The notes beneath the pieces are model-generated. The model had not been told where the DNA came from and did not search any database. It worked only from the letters and a program-made list of their open reading frames with translations. A program made the translations under genes and the position numbers. From contig CAJMPJ010000074.1 in the NCBI GenBank assembly GCA_905215155.1, positions 1-11,309 on the forward strand: DNA of 11,309 bases, read 5' to 3'. Below are positions 1 through 6,993 of the stretch, piece after piece. The stretch's first letter is position 1; each line of letters begins with the position of its first letter. Source of the DNA: an uncultured bacterium (GTDB lineage: Bacteria > Bacillota > Clostridia > Lachnospirales > Lachnospiraceae).

Positions 1-79
1 ATTAGAATTTTCAGGGTTTTACATACTGTTCAATCTTCTGTTTTCAAAGTGCTTTCGTTGTTGTCCTGTCGATCAGCAA
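1..79 (-). other. Leader region of a probable rRNA operon, boxA-like element at 40-53
   Basis: Read on the minus strand, the stretch downstream of the proximal promoter contains AGCACTTTGAAAAC (40-53). This resembles the boxA antitermination element (TGCTCTTTGAAAAC type) found in Firmicutes pre-rRNA leaders. No coding frame is convincing here. The 16S gene itself is not in the window; its presence beyond position 1 is inferred from the boxA-like motif plus the paired strong promoters. Another highly expressed stable-RNA operon is the main alternative. Confidence 0.55.
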
Positions 80-86
80 CTCATGT

Positions 87-115
87 AGTATATCATGCAG
101 CCGTTCTCTTGTCAA
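87..115 (-). promoter_or_regulatory. Proximal SigA promoter (P2) of the probable rRNA operon
   Basis: On the minus strand a perfect TTGACA -35 (110-115) and a TATACT -10 (87-92) are separated by exactly 17 bp. Transcription would start near position 80 and run leftward into the boxA-like leader. The A/T-rich tract just upstream (116-135) resembles an UP element. The match is among the strongest in the window. Confidence 0.8.
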
Positions 116-153
116 CAACTTTTTTCATTTTTTTCAATCGTTTGATTTGATTG

Positions 154-177
154 CTGATGTGGGATATCCCGCATCGG
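154..177. repeat. Near-perfect inverted repeat at the start of the P1 transcript
   Basis: A GGGATATCCC core is flanked by GATG(T) on the left and (G)CATC on the right. All positions of the 24-bp element pair, with two G-T wobbles. The predicted P1 start (about 177 on the minus strand) falls at its edge, so the first roughly 24 nt of that transcript could fold into a hairpin, or the DNA could be a dyad operator. The symmetry is seen directly; either role is inference. Confidence 0.6.
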
Positions 178-183
178 AACTAT

Positions 184-212
184 AATATATCATGCCGCAA
201 AGAGATTGTCAA
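184..212 (-). promoter_or_regulatory. Distal SigA promoter (P1) of the probable rRNA operon
   Basis: On the minus strand TTGACA (207-212) and TATATT (184-189) are spaced 17 bp. It lies about 97 bp upstream of the second promoter in the same orientation, the tandem arrangement usual for bacterial rRNA operons. Both promoters share the block GCATGATATA across the end of the spacer and the -10, which suggests duplication or common selection. Confidence 0.75.
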
Positions 213-306
213 GGGAATTTGTTCCATTTGTTCAAACAATTTTTATAAGTTCACGTTTCCTCCTATCTATAAGGAGATAATGCGTATTTTTCCGCCTGGA
301 ACCGGA
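213..306. other. Intergenic A/T-rich stretch with short repeats, no convincing gene
   Basis: This lies between the terminator of the cvpA operon and the leftward P1 promoter. It contains two direct copies of TTTGTTC with a 9-bp period (within 218-232), a small dyad TTGTT-CA-AACAA, and a weak CTCCT/AGGAG inverted repeat (260-276). Short open frames with ribosome-binding-like sequences exist on both strands but are only 3 and 23 codons long. It may act as the upstream region of P1. Confidence 0.4.
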
Positions 307-310
307 AATA

Positions 311-355
311 GAAAAATCTACAAACAAGGCTTTTTCCACCTTCATTTGTAGATTT
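311..355 (-). terminator. Bidirectional intrinsic terminator after cvpA
   Basis: AAATCTACAAA (314-324) pairs perfectly with TTTGTAGATTT (345-355), with additional inner AAGG/CCTT pairing. On the minus strand the stem runs into TTTTTC (311-316), a T tract placed to end the cvpA operon. On the plus strand it is followed by GTTTT, so it may also stop transcription arriving the other way. Confidence 0.85.
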
Positions 356-391
356 GTTTTAATTGCATATATGATAAATACAATTTCTTTC

Positions 392-1111
392 TCATCGGAA
401 CCCCTGGAGAACCCCTAAAACCATAAGATTCAAAAGATTATGGCTATATAAATAGGAAAGCCATTTGCTGGCTTCAATCTGCTGGGAAAGCAGAAGTCCC
501 CACGAGGTACCAGAGAAGGCCGTGATAAGAATACAGGCCAGCCATACAAACACAAGTCCCTGGATTCCGCCCAGCAGTGCACCGGCGATTTTGTTGATTC
601 CCGAAAGGATCGGCAGACGGGAGATGAGATCCAGCCAGCGCACGATCAATTTCATAGCCACGTATACCGCTGCAAACAGTATCACAAAGCCTACGGAATT
701 TAAAATCTTATTGGCAAGGTAGTTTCCAATATAATCGGTAAATGCCTGAACCCCCAGCATTTGATACATTTCACTGTTATTATTTTCAATCAGTGCATTT
801 TTCATTGTTTGAGGTAAGTTCAGTTTTTCAATGACTGTCCGCTGCACAGACGGCATTTCAGAGGAAGCTTCATCGGAGCCTTCTTCCGCCTGCAGTCCAA
901 CGGACTTTTTCATGCTTTCAGATATCGTCTGCTGCAGACCGGTATTTTCCTTTAAATACTCTGTTACAACCGGCAATGCGGCTCGTACAATGGTCAATGA
1001 CAGGACCAAGGCCAGCATGGATACAACCAACCGGATAAAGCCTCTGTGATGACCGTATAAAACCATTCCTATAAGATAAGCACCAACAATTACTGATAAC
1101 CAATTTTCCAT
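392..1111 (-). CDS. CvpA family membrane protein
   Basis: A 239-residue integral membrane protein of the CvpA type (named after the E. coli colicin V production protein). The N-terminus MENWLSVIVGAYLIGMVLYG followed by HHRGFIRL matches the family pattern of a first helix followed by a G-x-x-R-G-F-like turn. Hydrophobic segments appear near residues 4-20, 28-48, 138-160 and 178-200. An Asp/Glu/Ser-rich stretch (about 75-90) lies in the extramembrane loop between the second and third. I chose the ATG at 1111 because GAGG lies 6 nt upstream and it gives the family N-terminus. An ATG at 1126 in the same frame overlaps the HAD stop as ATGA but has no ribosome binding site. Last gene of the operon before a terminator. 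In other bacteria CvpA is linked to envelope integrity; the precise role here is unknown. Confidence 0.85.
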   Translation of the reverse strand: MENWLSVIVGAYLIGMVLYGHHRGFIRLVVSMLALVLSLTIVRAALPVVTEYLKENTGLQQTISESMKKSVGLQAEEGSDEASSEMPSVQRTVIEKLNLPQTMKNALIENNNSEMYQMLGVQAFTDYIGNYLANKILNSVGFVILFAAVYVAMKLIVRWLDLISRLPILSGINKIAGALLGGIQGLVFVWLACILITAFSGTSWGLLLSQQIEASKWLSYLYSHNLLNLMVLGVLQGFR

Positions 1112-1122
1112 ATATAGCCTCG

Positions 1123-1956
1123 TCATAGTTCTGCACCAAATATCAACCGGGTAATCGCGGAAGCTACTCCGTTTTCATCGTTGGTATCTGTGATATAATC
1201 TGCCTCTGCCTGCAATTCAGTGCTTCCATTTTTCATAGCAACACCAACTCCTGCCATACGGATCATCGTAAAATCATTTTCTCCGTCTCCTACCGCCATG
1301 GTCTGTTCTGCACCAATTCCCAGATGGGCAGCCAGTCGGTGAAGTGCTTCTCCTTTGGTCGCCCCGGGGGCATTGATCTCCAGGTTATTGGGCATGGATG
1401 AGGTGACAAGAATATCATCTCTTTGTTCTAATTCCGCTCTCAGCCTGGTCCGCTCTTCCATATCAGAGAAAAAAAGATTGATTTTTTCCACGGGCTTATG
1501 AGACTGCTTTACGTACTCAATGATATTTGGATGAATGTCCCGGGTCATTTTCACCATCTTTTGTAATTCCGGAGACAGACCATAGTCAGATAAGTTTTCA
1601 AAAAAACGGGGCTCCGTGATTCCACGCCGCTCAATGTACGGATCGTACATAACATGGCGGGAATCTAATAAATACAGAATCTCCAGTGCAAGCTCCCATG
1701 GCAGCATACAGGAATCTATCACTGCCTCTTCATTCAAATCGTATATGACCGCACCATTGGTAGTGATTGCATAACGAACACCGGGAATGTTTTTTATTTC
1801 CGGCGGAATTCCATCTACCGCCCGGCCGGTGCAGGGAACAACCCATATACCGTTCTCAACGCAACGGGACAGCGCCTGACGGTTCGCTTCGGACAGACGC
1901 TTTCGGCTGTCCAGAAGGGTTCCGTCTAAATCCAGTGCAATTAGTTTAATATCCAA
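1123..1956 (-). CDS. Cof-type HAD-IIB family hydrolase
   Basis: A 277-residue cytoplasmic phosphatase of the haloacid dehalogenase superfamily. All four motifs are visible: DLDGTLL (nucleophile D9, acid/base D11), CTGR (T43), the motif III lysine in GATKGEAL (K201), and GDGENDFTMI (D224 and D228, Mg2+ binding). The cap between about residues 80 and 190 and the overall length fit the IIB (Cof/YbjI-like) subfamily, whose members dephosphorylate sugar phosphates, FMN or other small phosphoesters. The substrate cannot be read from sequence. The start codon is TTG (1954-1956) with GGAG 7 nt upstream; it places DLDGT at the usual distance from the N-terminus. It lies 12 bp downstream of the TPR gene and overlaps the upstream in-frame ATG of cvpA by 4 bp. 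Confidence 0.93.
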   Translation of the reverse strand: MDIKLIALDLDGTLLDSRKRLSEANRQALSRCVENGIWVVPCTGRAVDGIPPEIKNIPGVRYAITTNGAVIYDLNEEAVIDSCMLPWELALEILYLLDSRHVMYDPYIERRGITEPRFFENLSDYGLSPELQKMVKMTRDIHPNIIEYVKQSHKPVEKINLFFSDMEERTRLRAELEQRDDILVTSSMPNNLEINAPGATKGEALHRLAAHLGIGAEQTMAVGDGENDFTMIRMAGVGVAMKNGSTELQAEADYITDTNDENGVASAITRLIFGAEL

Positions 1957-1963
1957 TTTTATA

Positions 1964-1967
1964 CTCC
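1964..1967 (-). promoter_or_regulatory. Ribosome binding site that fixes the TTG start of the HAD gene
   Basis: GGAG lies 7 nt before TTG at 1956. The same GGAG is inside a TAATG junction: the TPR stop TAA (1969-1971) shares its last A with an ATG that opens a different frame and closes after seven codons. The TTG frame is the one that encodes the conserved HAD N-terminus. Confidence 0.6.
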
Positions 1968-1968
1968 A

Positions 1969-4392
1969 TTAATATATGAAATGTTCTTCTTTTAAGACCA
2001 GCAGTCCATCTTTATCATATTTCGTTGAAAACAAATTTTTGATCCGTTTTCCAATGGATGGTTTTTCCGCACGGTCTGCCGCTTCTTCGATCAGACGTTC
2101 TGCATTGGCTTTGTTCAGAGGAGTTCCATCTTCTTCCATGATTTCGATTCTTTCGTATAAAGCCAGCATACTTTTCCCTGTTATACTGCAATCAATTTCA
2201 TTGGCATAACGGCAGGCGTATTGTGCAAACTCGTCAATGTCCATCTCTTCTTCATGAAGGCCAACTGGAGGTGCATATTCATTTCCTGACTCATAAGGAT
2301 CATTCTGAGGATAATCATTTCCGGGCTGGAAAGAGTCCTCCTGCTGAATTTTGCGGTTTGCCTGAAAGAATTTATTACGCTTAGGTGCTGCTTTTTTCCG
2401 ACTTGCACTATTTTGATCATGAATAGCTTCCTGATTGTAACCATTTTCCGGGATATAACTGTCTTCCTGGCTGTAGGAAGTGGTGTCGCTGTAAGTGTCC
2501 TCTGCGAATGTTTCCCCTTGATAGGAGGAAGAGTTTTCAAAACCATTGTATGGTTCTTCTCTTAAAGGCTGGTTTTTGCAGGAAGGGGATGGATGCATCG
2601 CAGAATCAGGAGCGGGGTTCGGTTCTCCGCTTCCGATACATTCAAATTTACTGGCAAGAATCGGATGTTCCCGGTGAAGAGCCTCCATCTGTTTGGGATT
2701 GTCAATGAGAACAACGATCATTCCGCTTTCATCATGCTCCATTAGTGTATTCAGTTCATTCAGTACAGCGGGCGTAAGATCTCCGGCTTCTTCAATTATA
2801 AGATCTTTTCCTGCAAGCTTGTCCGCACATGACATAATTCCACGTTTGGATAACTTGGAACCGGTAATTTTAGCTACCGGATTCTTTACACCGCTTTCTT
2901 TATGGATCTGCTTTAACGCTTCCACTGCTATTTGAAGTCCTTTCTCAGGAGTTCTTGCTTCAATCATAAAGTGGTTGCGAACCGGAAGTTCCTCCGGCTC
3001 ATCTTCTTCCTCATATAGTTCTTCAAATTCCATGTCGTCCTGTTGGCTGAAATTTGAAGTATGATAATCCACAGAATCCGGTAAAACTTCAGCCGAAGAA
3101 TCATTCGGTTGATATGGGACTTCAGCTTGAGCGGAATATTCTTCTGATTCCTCGGCGGTTATGGCTGCCTGGCGGGCAGCGTTATCCTGATTAAGGGAAT
3201 CATCGAAAAACTCGCCGGAATCATCAACTGCATAAGCGTTATCTTCTAAATGAGCATTATGCTCTGCATAGAAACTATCTTCTGCATAAAAGTCGCTTGC
3301 CGTCTGGTCATTACTTTCTTCATTATTATCATCTTCCAAATAGGCATTATTTTCCGGATATAAATTATTTTCTGCGCAGCTGTCGTATTCAGGCTTTGGT
3401 TCATTGTAACGGTCCAATTCCGATTCGTTGAGACCGGGGGATTCCAGTTCCTCTTCTTCGATTACAGGTTCTGAATAGGATTCATAAGCTCCTCTTGGCC
3501 TTTTTACGGAGGTCATCGGACGGCCTACTCTCCGAATGTCCTCCAACACTCTGGTGTGTTCCATTCTGCTTTCTTCCTGCATGACGGGTTCGTCGTAAGA
3601 GATCCTGGACATCTCTCTTGCAAGAGTTTCCTGGACATCCGCTACCTGCATGGAGGCTTCGATGTCGGAAGTCATGGGATCTTCCTGATACATCATTTCA
3701 GATTCACGGAAAGCGGGTTCTTCTTCAAGCGGTCTTCCTGAACGGTATTCCTGTTCTACGGCGCGCAGCTTTGCTTCGTATTTGTCCCGGTTCTCTACAA
3801 GATCCATCTGATAACTGGTAAGCGGTGCATACTGTATCTTTAAATCCATGGCCTTGTCTACATACTTTCCCAGGCCAAACATCAGCATGATCCGGTCGCA
3901 GGTTTCCACACAGCGGTCGGGCATACCTGCAAGACTATATAATTCAGCCAGTTCATACAGCCATTTCTCGTCAAGTTCCACACTTGTGTAGGACTCAAGG
4001 GAATGAATGAGCTGCTGGGCGGGTGCTCCTTTGGATTTTAATATCATATAGCGCAGAAGCTGCTGTCTGGGGTCTTCCGATGCCAGATCACCAAATTCCT
4101 TATAATATGCTTCTGCTTCTTCAATGTTGCCCTCTTTGATTGCCAGTTCTGCAAGTTTATACAGCAGGCGTTTTCCGATGGGAGCACGTTCAAACGCCTG
4201 TAGTAAGATCTCCTTGGCTTCCTGATAATCTTCATTCTTCTCATATACCATGGCAACCATGGATAGCAGATTGGTGTTGCGGACTCTTCTCCAGTCTATT
4301 GTATCGGCGATCTTCATCGCCGTCTCATAGTCGTTTTTGCCAACCAGTTTTTTAATCTGTTCAACCTTTATATTAAACTCGTACTTATCCAT
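1969..4392 (-). CDS. TPR protein with a degenerate, split AAA+-like C-terminal module
   Basis: An 807-residue soluble, acidic protein with no signal peptide or membrane segment. Residues about 1-190 are helical TPR-type repeats (for example the LLYKLAELAIKEGNIEEAEAYY region). Residues about 215-470 are low-complexity, rich in Glu, Asp, Asn, Ser and Tyr. Residues 472-588 resemble the CbxX/CfxQ (SpoVK-like) AAA+ core, but the P-loop position reads EARTPEKGL (K484 kept, glycines and Thr lost), Walker B is LIIEEA, and the usual SRF arginine is K582. A second low-complexity stretch (590-715) precedes a helical tail (716-807) that resembles an AAA lid. The start ATG has AGGAG about 10 nt upstream. 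It is 30 bp from recR and 12 bp from the HAD gene, so probably cotranscribed. The domain reading comes from visual comparison and is tentative; a scaffold or adaptor role is inference. Confidence 0.8.
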   Translation of the reverse strand: MDKYEFNIKVEQIKKLVGKNDYETAMKIADTIDWRRVRNTNLLSMVAMVYEKNEDYQEAKEILLQAFERAPIGKRLLYKLAELAIKEGNIEEAEAYYKEFGDLASEDPRQQLLRYMILKSKGAPAQQLIHSLESYTSVELDEKWLYELAELYSLAGMPDRCVETCDRIMLMFGLGKYVDKAMDLKIQYAPLTSYQMDLVENRDKYEAKLRAVEQEYRSGRPLEEEPAFRESEMMYQEDPMTSDIEASMQVADVQETLAREMSRISYDEPVMQEESRMEHTRVLEDIRRVGRPMTSVKRPRGAYESYSEPVIEEEELESPGLNESELDRYNEPKPEYDSCAENNLYPENNAYLEDDNNEESNDQTASDFYAEDSFYAEHNAHLEDNAYAVDDSGEFFDDSLNQDNAARQAAITAEESEEYSAQAEVPYQPNDSSAEVLPDSVDYHTSNFSQQDDMEFEELYEEEDEPEELPVRNHFMIEARTPEKGLQIAVEALKQIHKESGVKNPVAKITGSKLSKRGIMSCADKLAGKDLIIEEAGDLTPAVLNELNTLMEHDESGMIVVLIDNPKQMEALHREHPILASKFECIGSGEPNPAPDSAMHPSPSCKNQPLREEPYNGFENSSSYQGETFAEDTYSDTTSYSQEDSYIPENGYNQEAIHDQNSASRKKAAPKRNKFFQANRKIQQEDSFQPGNDYPQNDPYESGNEYAPPVGLHEEEMDIDEFAQYACRYANEIDCSITGKSMLALYERIEIMEEDGTPLNKANAERLIEEAADRAEKPSIGKRIKNLFSTKYDKDGLLVLKEEHFIY

Positions 4393-4422
4393 TATTTTGC
4401 ATCTCCTAACAAGGCAAATAGG

Positions 4423-5019
4423 TTACAGCTCGACCCTTCCTTCCAGGGCCCGTAACAATGTCACCTCATCTATGTACTCTAAGTCTCCTCCAACGGGAAC
4501 TCCGCTGGCTATACGGGTAACTCTGATTCCTGTAGGTTTGATCAGCTTGCTGATATACATCGCTGTCGTCTCGCCTTCAAGGCTGGAATTGGTAGCAATG
4601 ATCACCTCTTCCACGTCTCCCTGCAGTCTCTGCATCAATTCCTTCAGCTTTATATCTCCGGGTCCGATTCCCAGCATTGGGGAAATGGCACCATGGAGAA
4701 CATGGTAAACGCCTTCAAACTTTCCGGTTTTTTCATACGCTGCTAAATCTCTTGTATCTTCCACAACCATGATTACCTTGTGATTGCGTTTTTCGCTTTT
4801 GCAAATGGGGCATCGTTCCTGATCTGTCAGGGTAAAGCATTCCTTGCAGTAATGTACATTGCGTTTTGCTTCTGTAATGGATGAAGCAAGGCCTGCCACT
4901 TGTTCTTCCGGCATATTGATAATATGAAACGCCAGACGTTGTGCGGATTTACTGCCAATGCCCGGAAGCCTTGACAGTTCTTCGATCAATTTGGTTATCT
5001 GACTGCTGAAATAATCCAT
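4423..5019 (-). CDS. recR: Recombination mediator protein RecR
   Basis: A 198-residue protein of normal family length. RecR works with RecO (and RecF) to load RecA onto SSB-coated single-stranded DNA in gap repair. Features in order: a helix-hairpin-helix DNA-binding region ([19 protein letters not shown], about 15-33), a four-cysteine zinc finger (C58, C61, C70, C73), and a Toprim domain (about 81-175) with the acidic VEDTRD motif and the conserved [12 protein letters not shown] tail. The start lies 2 bp after the ybaB stop, with GGAGG inside the end of ybaB, so translation is probably coupled. The ybaB-recR pair is conserved across bacteria, which supports the call. Confidence 0.98.
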   Translation of the reverse strand: MDYFSSQITKLIEELSRLPGIGSKSAQRLAFHIINMPEEQVAGLASSITEAKRNVHYCKECFTLTDQERCPICKSEKRNHKVIMVVEDTRDLAAYEKTGKFEGVYHVLHGAISPMLGIGPGDIKLKELMQRLQGDVEEVIIATNSSLEGETTAMYISKLIKPTGIRVTRIASGVPVGGDLEYIDEVTLLRALEGRVEL

Positions 5020-5021
5020 AA

Positions 5022-5375
5022 TTAGAACGGAAAGCCTCCGCCCAGGCCGCCAAGACCGCCGGTCAGCTTCGCCATGGCAGAGCTGCTTTCCTCTTCCATC
5101 TGGCGGAATGCTTCATTGGTTGCTGCCATAATAAGGTCTTCCAGCATCTCGATGTCATCAGGGTCTACAACTTCTTTGGACAGCTTTACGGATGTAACTT
5201 CTTTTTTTCCGGAAACGGTAACAGATACGGCTCCGCCGCCTGCTGCCGCTGTATATTCCTTATCTTCCAGAGCCTTTGTTGTCTCTTCCATCTGACGCTG
5301 CATCTTCTGCGCCTGTTTCATTAAATTGTTCATATTACCAGGCATTGCGCCTGGAAAACCGCCACGTTTCGCCAT
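5022..5375 (-). CDS. YbaB/EbfC family nucleoid-associated protein
   Basis: A 117-residue small DNA-binding protein. Family members form tweezer-shaped dimers that bind DNA and are usually encoded between dnaX and recR, as here. The sequence shows the typical layout: a glycine/methionine-rich N-terminus ([19 protein letters not shown]), a long helix with [14 protein letters not shown], a beta sheet including [20 protein letters not shown], then the [15 protein letters not shown] helix and a glycine-rich tail ending GGFPF. A strong AGGAGG sits 9 nt before the ATG. It is 31 bp from the dnaX stop and 2 bp before recR. Its cellular role is not settled in the family; nucleoid organisation and support of recombination are proposed. 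Confidence 0.96.
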   Translation of the reverse strand: MAKRGGFPGAMPGNMNNLMKQAQKMQRQMEETTKALEDKEYTAAAGGGAVSVTVSGKKEVTSVKLSKEVVDPDDIEMLEDLIMAATNEAFRQMEEESSSAMAKLTGGLGGLGGGFPF

Positions 5376-5406
5376 GGTGTATATCCTCCTGATCTTTCTC
5401 TTCTTT

Positions 5407-6978
5407 TTATTCTTCTATTGTAATGTCCATTAAAATATTCGCTTTTAATTCTTCGTCACTGACGTATATCGTGTCCAGCCTTTCGCCTCCTCCCCGGAGT
5501 CTTGTCTTAAAGGCAATGGACTTTTTGTAATGGTCTTCCACATACCGCTCAATCTCTGAAACAGTAGTATCCCGGCTTCCGATCATGTAGTTGCTCTGAT
5601 CTGAAAATACCACGCACAGGCAGCTTTCGCCTGCAGGCTCGACCACGGTATCCCGGAAACTGGCCCGGATGGGACCGCCTAATTCCCGAATGATCTTTCC
5701 CCATTCACTGCGGATCAGATTCAAATCCTCCAGCTGTCCTTTTGGAAGCGTGACCCGTTCTGCGGGAGTCAGTTCCTCGGCCGGTGCCGGAGCTGCTGCC
5801 TGAGGGGCTGCTTTTGATACCACACCGTTCTCCAGCTGCTTTTCAATGCTTTTGATCCGTTCGATCAGAGAATCCAAATTCTGTTCCATCTGGGGGCGGG
5901 TCAATTTTATGAGGGCCACTTCAATGAGAACCCGTTTCTGGGATGCATAGCGAAGCTGGTTGGATAAATCGGAGAACACCCGGATATAACGGAGAAGGGT
6001 CTCCTGGTCTGCCCGGGCACTGTCTTCTTTTAAAATGGCCTGGTTTTCCGTTGACATATCGAGCAGTGCGTCTCCGTCGTCAACGGATTTTAAAATCAGC
6101 AGATTTCTTAAATACCAGATAAAATCTACCACAAACTGGCCCAATTCCCTGCCCTGGATCACCAGTTCTTCCAGGCAGGTAATACAATCCCTGGTCCGGT
6201 TGTCTGTGACCGCACGAAACAGCTTTCCGTATACGGTGATATCCACGGCTCCAAGCACATCCAGTACATTATCATAGGTAAGGATCTCTCCGTAATGAAA
6301 GGCGATGCACTGGTCCAAAAGGCTGAGGGCGTCACGAAGGGCACCGTCCGCAGCCTTTGCGATATAAGTAACGGCTCTGTCTTCCACTTGTATGTGTTCT
6401 GCGGCTGTAAGACCTTTTAAATGTTCTGCAATGGTCTCTACCGTAATACGCTTGAAATCATATCTCTGGCACCGGGAAAGAACCGTCACAGGAATCTTCT
6501 GAACTTCCGTCGTTGCCAGGATGAATATGACATAGGACGGCGGTTCTTCCAGAGTCTTTAGCAGTGCATTAAATGCCCCTGTAGAAAGCATATGAACCTC
6601 ATCAATGATATAAACCCGGTATTTCCCTTCTGTTGGAGGATACTGGACCTGATCTCTGATCTCTCTGATGTTCTCCACACCGTTATTGGACGCAGCATCA
6701 ATCTCAACCACATTCAAGGAAGCTCCGGCTGCAATGCTTTTACAGGTCGCACATTCCCCGCAGGGACTGCCATCCTTTGGTGCTTCGCAGTTGACCGCTT
6801 TTGCAAAGATCTTTGCAATACTGGTCTTACCGGTTCCTCTGGTTCCGCAAAACAGATACGCATGTCCGATACGCGCGGATACGATCTGGTTTTTCAATGT
6901 CTGTACGATATGGTCCTGTCCCTTTACATCCGCAAAGGAAGAGGGGCGCCATTTCCGATACAATGCCGTATATGACAT
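5407..6978 (-). CDS. dnaX: DNA polymerase III subunit gamma/tau
   Basis: A 523-residue clamp-loader ATPase that opens and loads the beta sliding clamp. Numbering from the chosen ATG: the N-terminal YTALYRKWRPSSFADVKGQ signature, Walker A GTRGTGKT (45-52), four zinc cysteines (C64, C73, C76, C79), Walker B VYIIDE (122-127) followed by VHML, and the SRC arginine-finger motif (168-170). An Ala/Pro-rich linker (KAAPQAAAPAPAEE) separates the AAA+ part from the C-terminal part. The ATG at 6978 is preferred because AAGGAG lies 9 nt upstream and the protein then begins MSYTALYRKW as usual; the longer frame from 7017 would overlap the pfk gene. I saw no A6G slippery heptamer, so one full-length product is likely. 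Confidence 0.97.
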   Translation of the reverse strand: MSYTALYRKWRPSSFADVKGQDHIVQTLKNQIVSARIGHAYLFCGTRGTGKTSIAKIFAKAVNCEAPKDGSPCGECATCKSIAAGASLNVVEIDAASNNGVENIREIRDQVQYPPTEGKYRVYIIDEVHMLSTGAFNALLKTLEEPPSYVIFILATTEVQKIPVTVLSRCQRYDFKRITVETIAEHLKGLTAAEHIQVEDRAVTYIAKAADGALRDALSLLDQCIAFHYGEILTYDNVLDVLGAVDITVYGKLFRAVTDNRTRDCITCLEELVIQGRELGQFVVDFIWYLRNLLILKSVDDGDALLDMSTENQAILKEDSARADQETLLRYIRVFSDLSNQLRYASQKRVLIEVALIKLTRPQMEQNLDSLIERIKSIEKQLENGVVSKAAPQAAAPAPAEELTPAERVTLPKGQLEDLNLIRSEWGKIIRELGGPIRASFRDTVVEPAGESCLCVVFSDQSNYMIGSRDTTVSEIERYVEDHYKKSIAFKTRLRGGGERLDTIYVSDEELKANILMDITIEE

Positions 6979-6987
6979 GCTTATAAA

Positions 6988-6993
6988 CTCCTT
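6988..6993 (-). promoter_or_regulatory. dnaX ribosome binding site overlapping the pfk stop
   Basis: AAGGAG lies 9 nt before the dnaX ATG and shares bases with the pfk stop codon (TAAGGAG). This decides the dnaX start and suggests translational coupling of dnaX to phosphofructokinase synthesis. Confidence 0.75.

Noticed and set aside
243..254. AGGAGG followed by a GTG frame on the minus strand upstream of P1
   Set aside because: The frame is three codons long and lies upstream of the rRNA-type promoters, so it is most likely chance.
151..351. Open frame on the plus strand, including an internal ATG at 280 preceded by AAGGAG
   Set aside because: It crosses two promoters, a palindrome and the terminator hairpin. 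The AAGGAG is only 3 nt from the ATG, and the product matches nothing recognisable.
465..722. Plus-strand open frame opposite cvpA, and similar frames opposite the other minus-strand genes
   Set aside because: These are shadows of well-supported genes without recognisable motifs or ribosome binding sites.
5407..6978. Programmed frameshift producing separate gamma and tau forms of DnaX
   Set aside because: No A6G-type slippery heptamer was seen on the coding strand; the longest related run is shorter.
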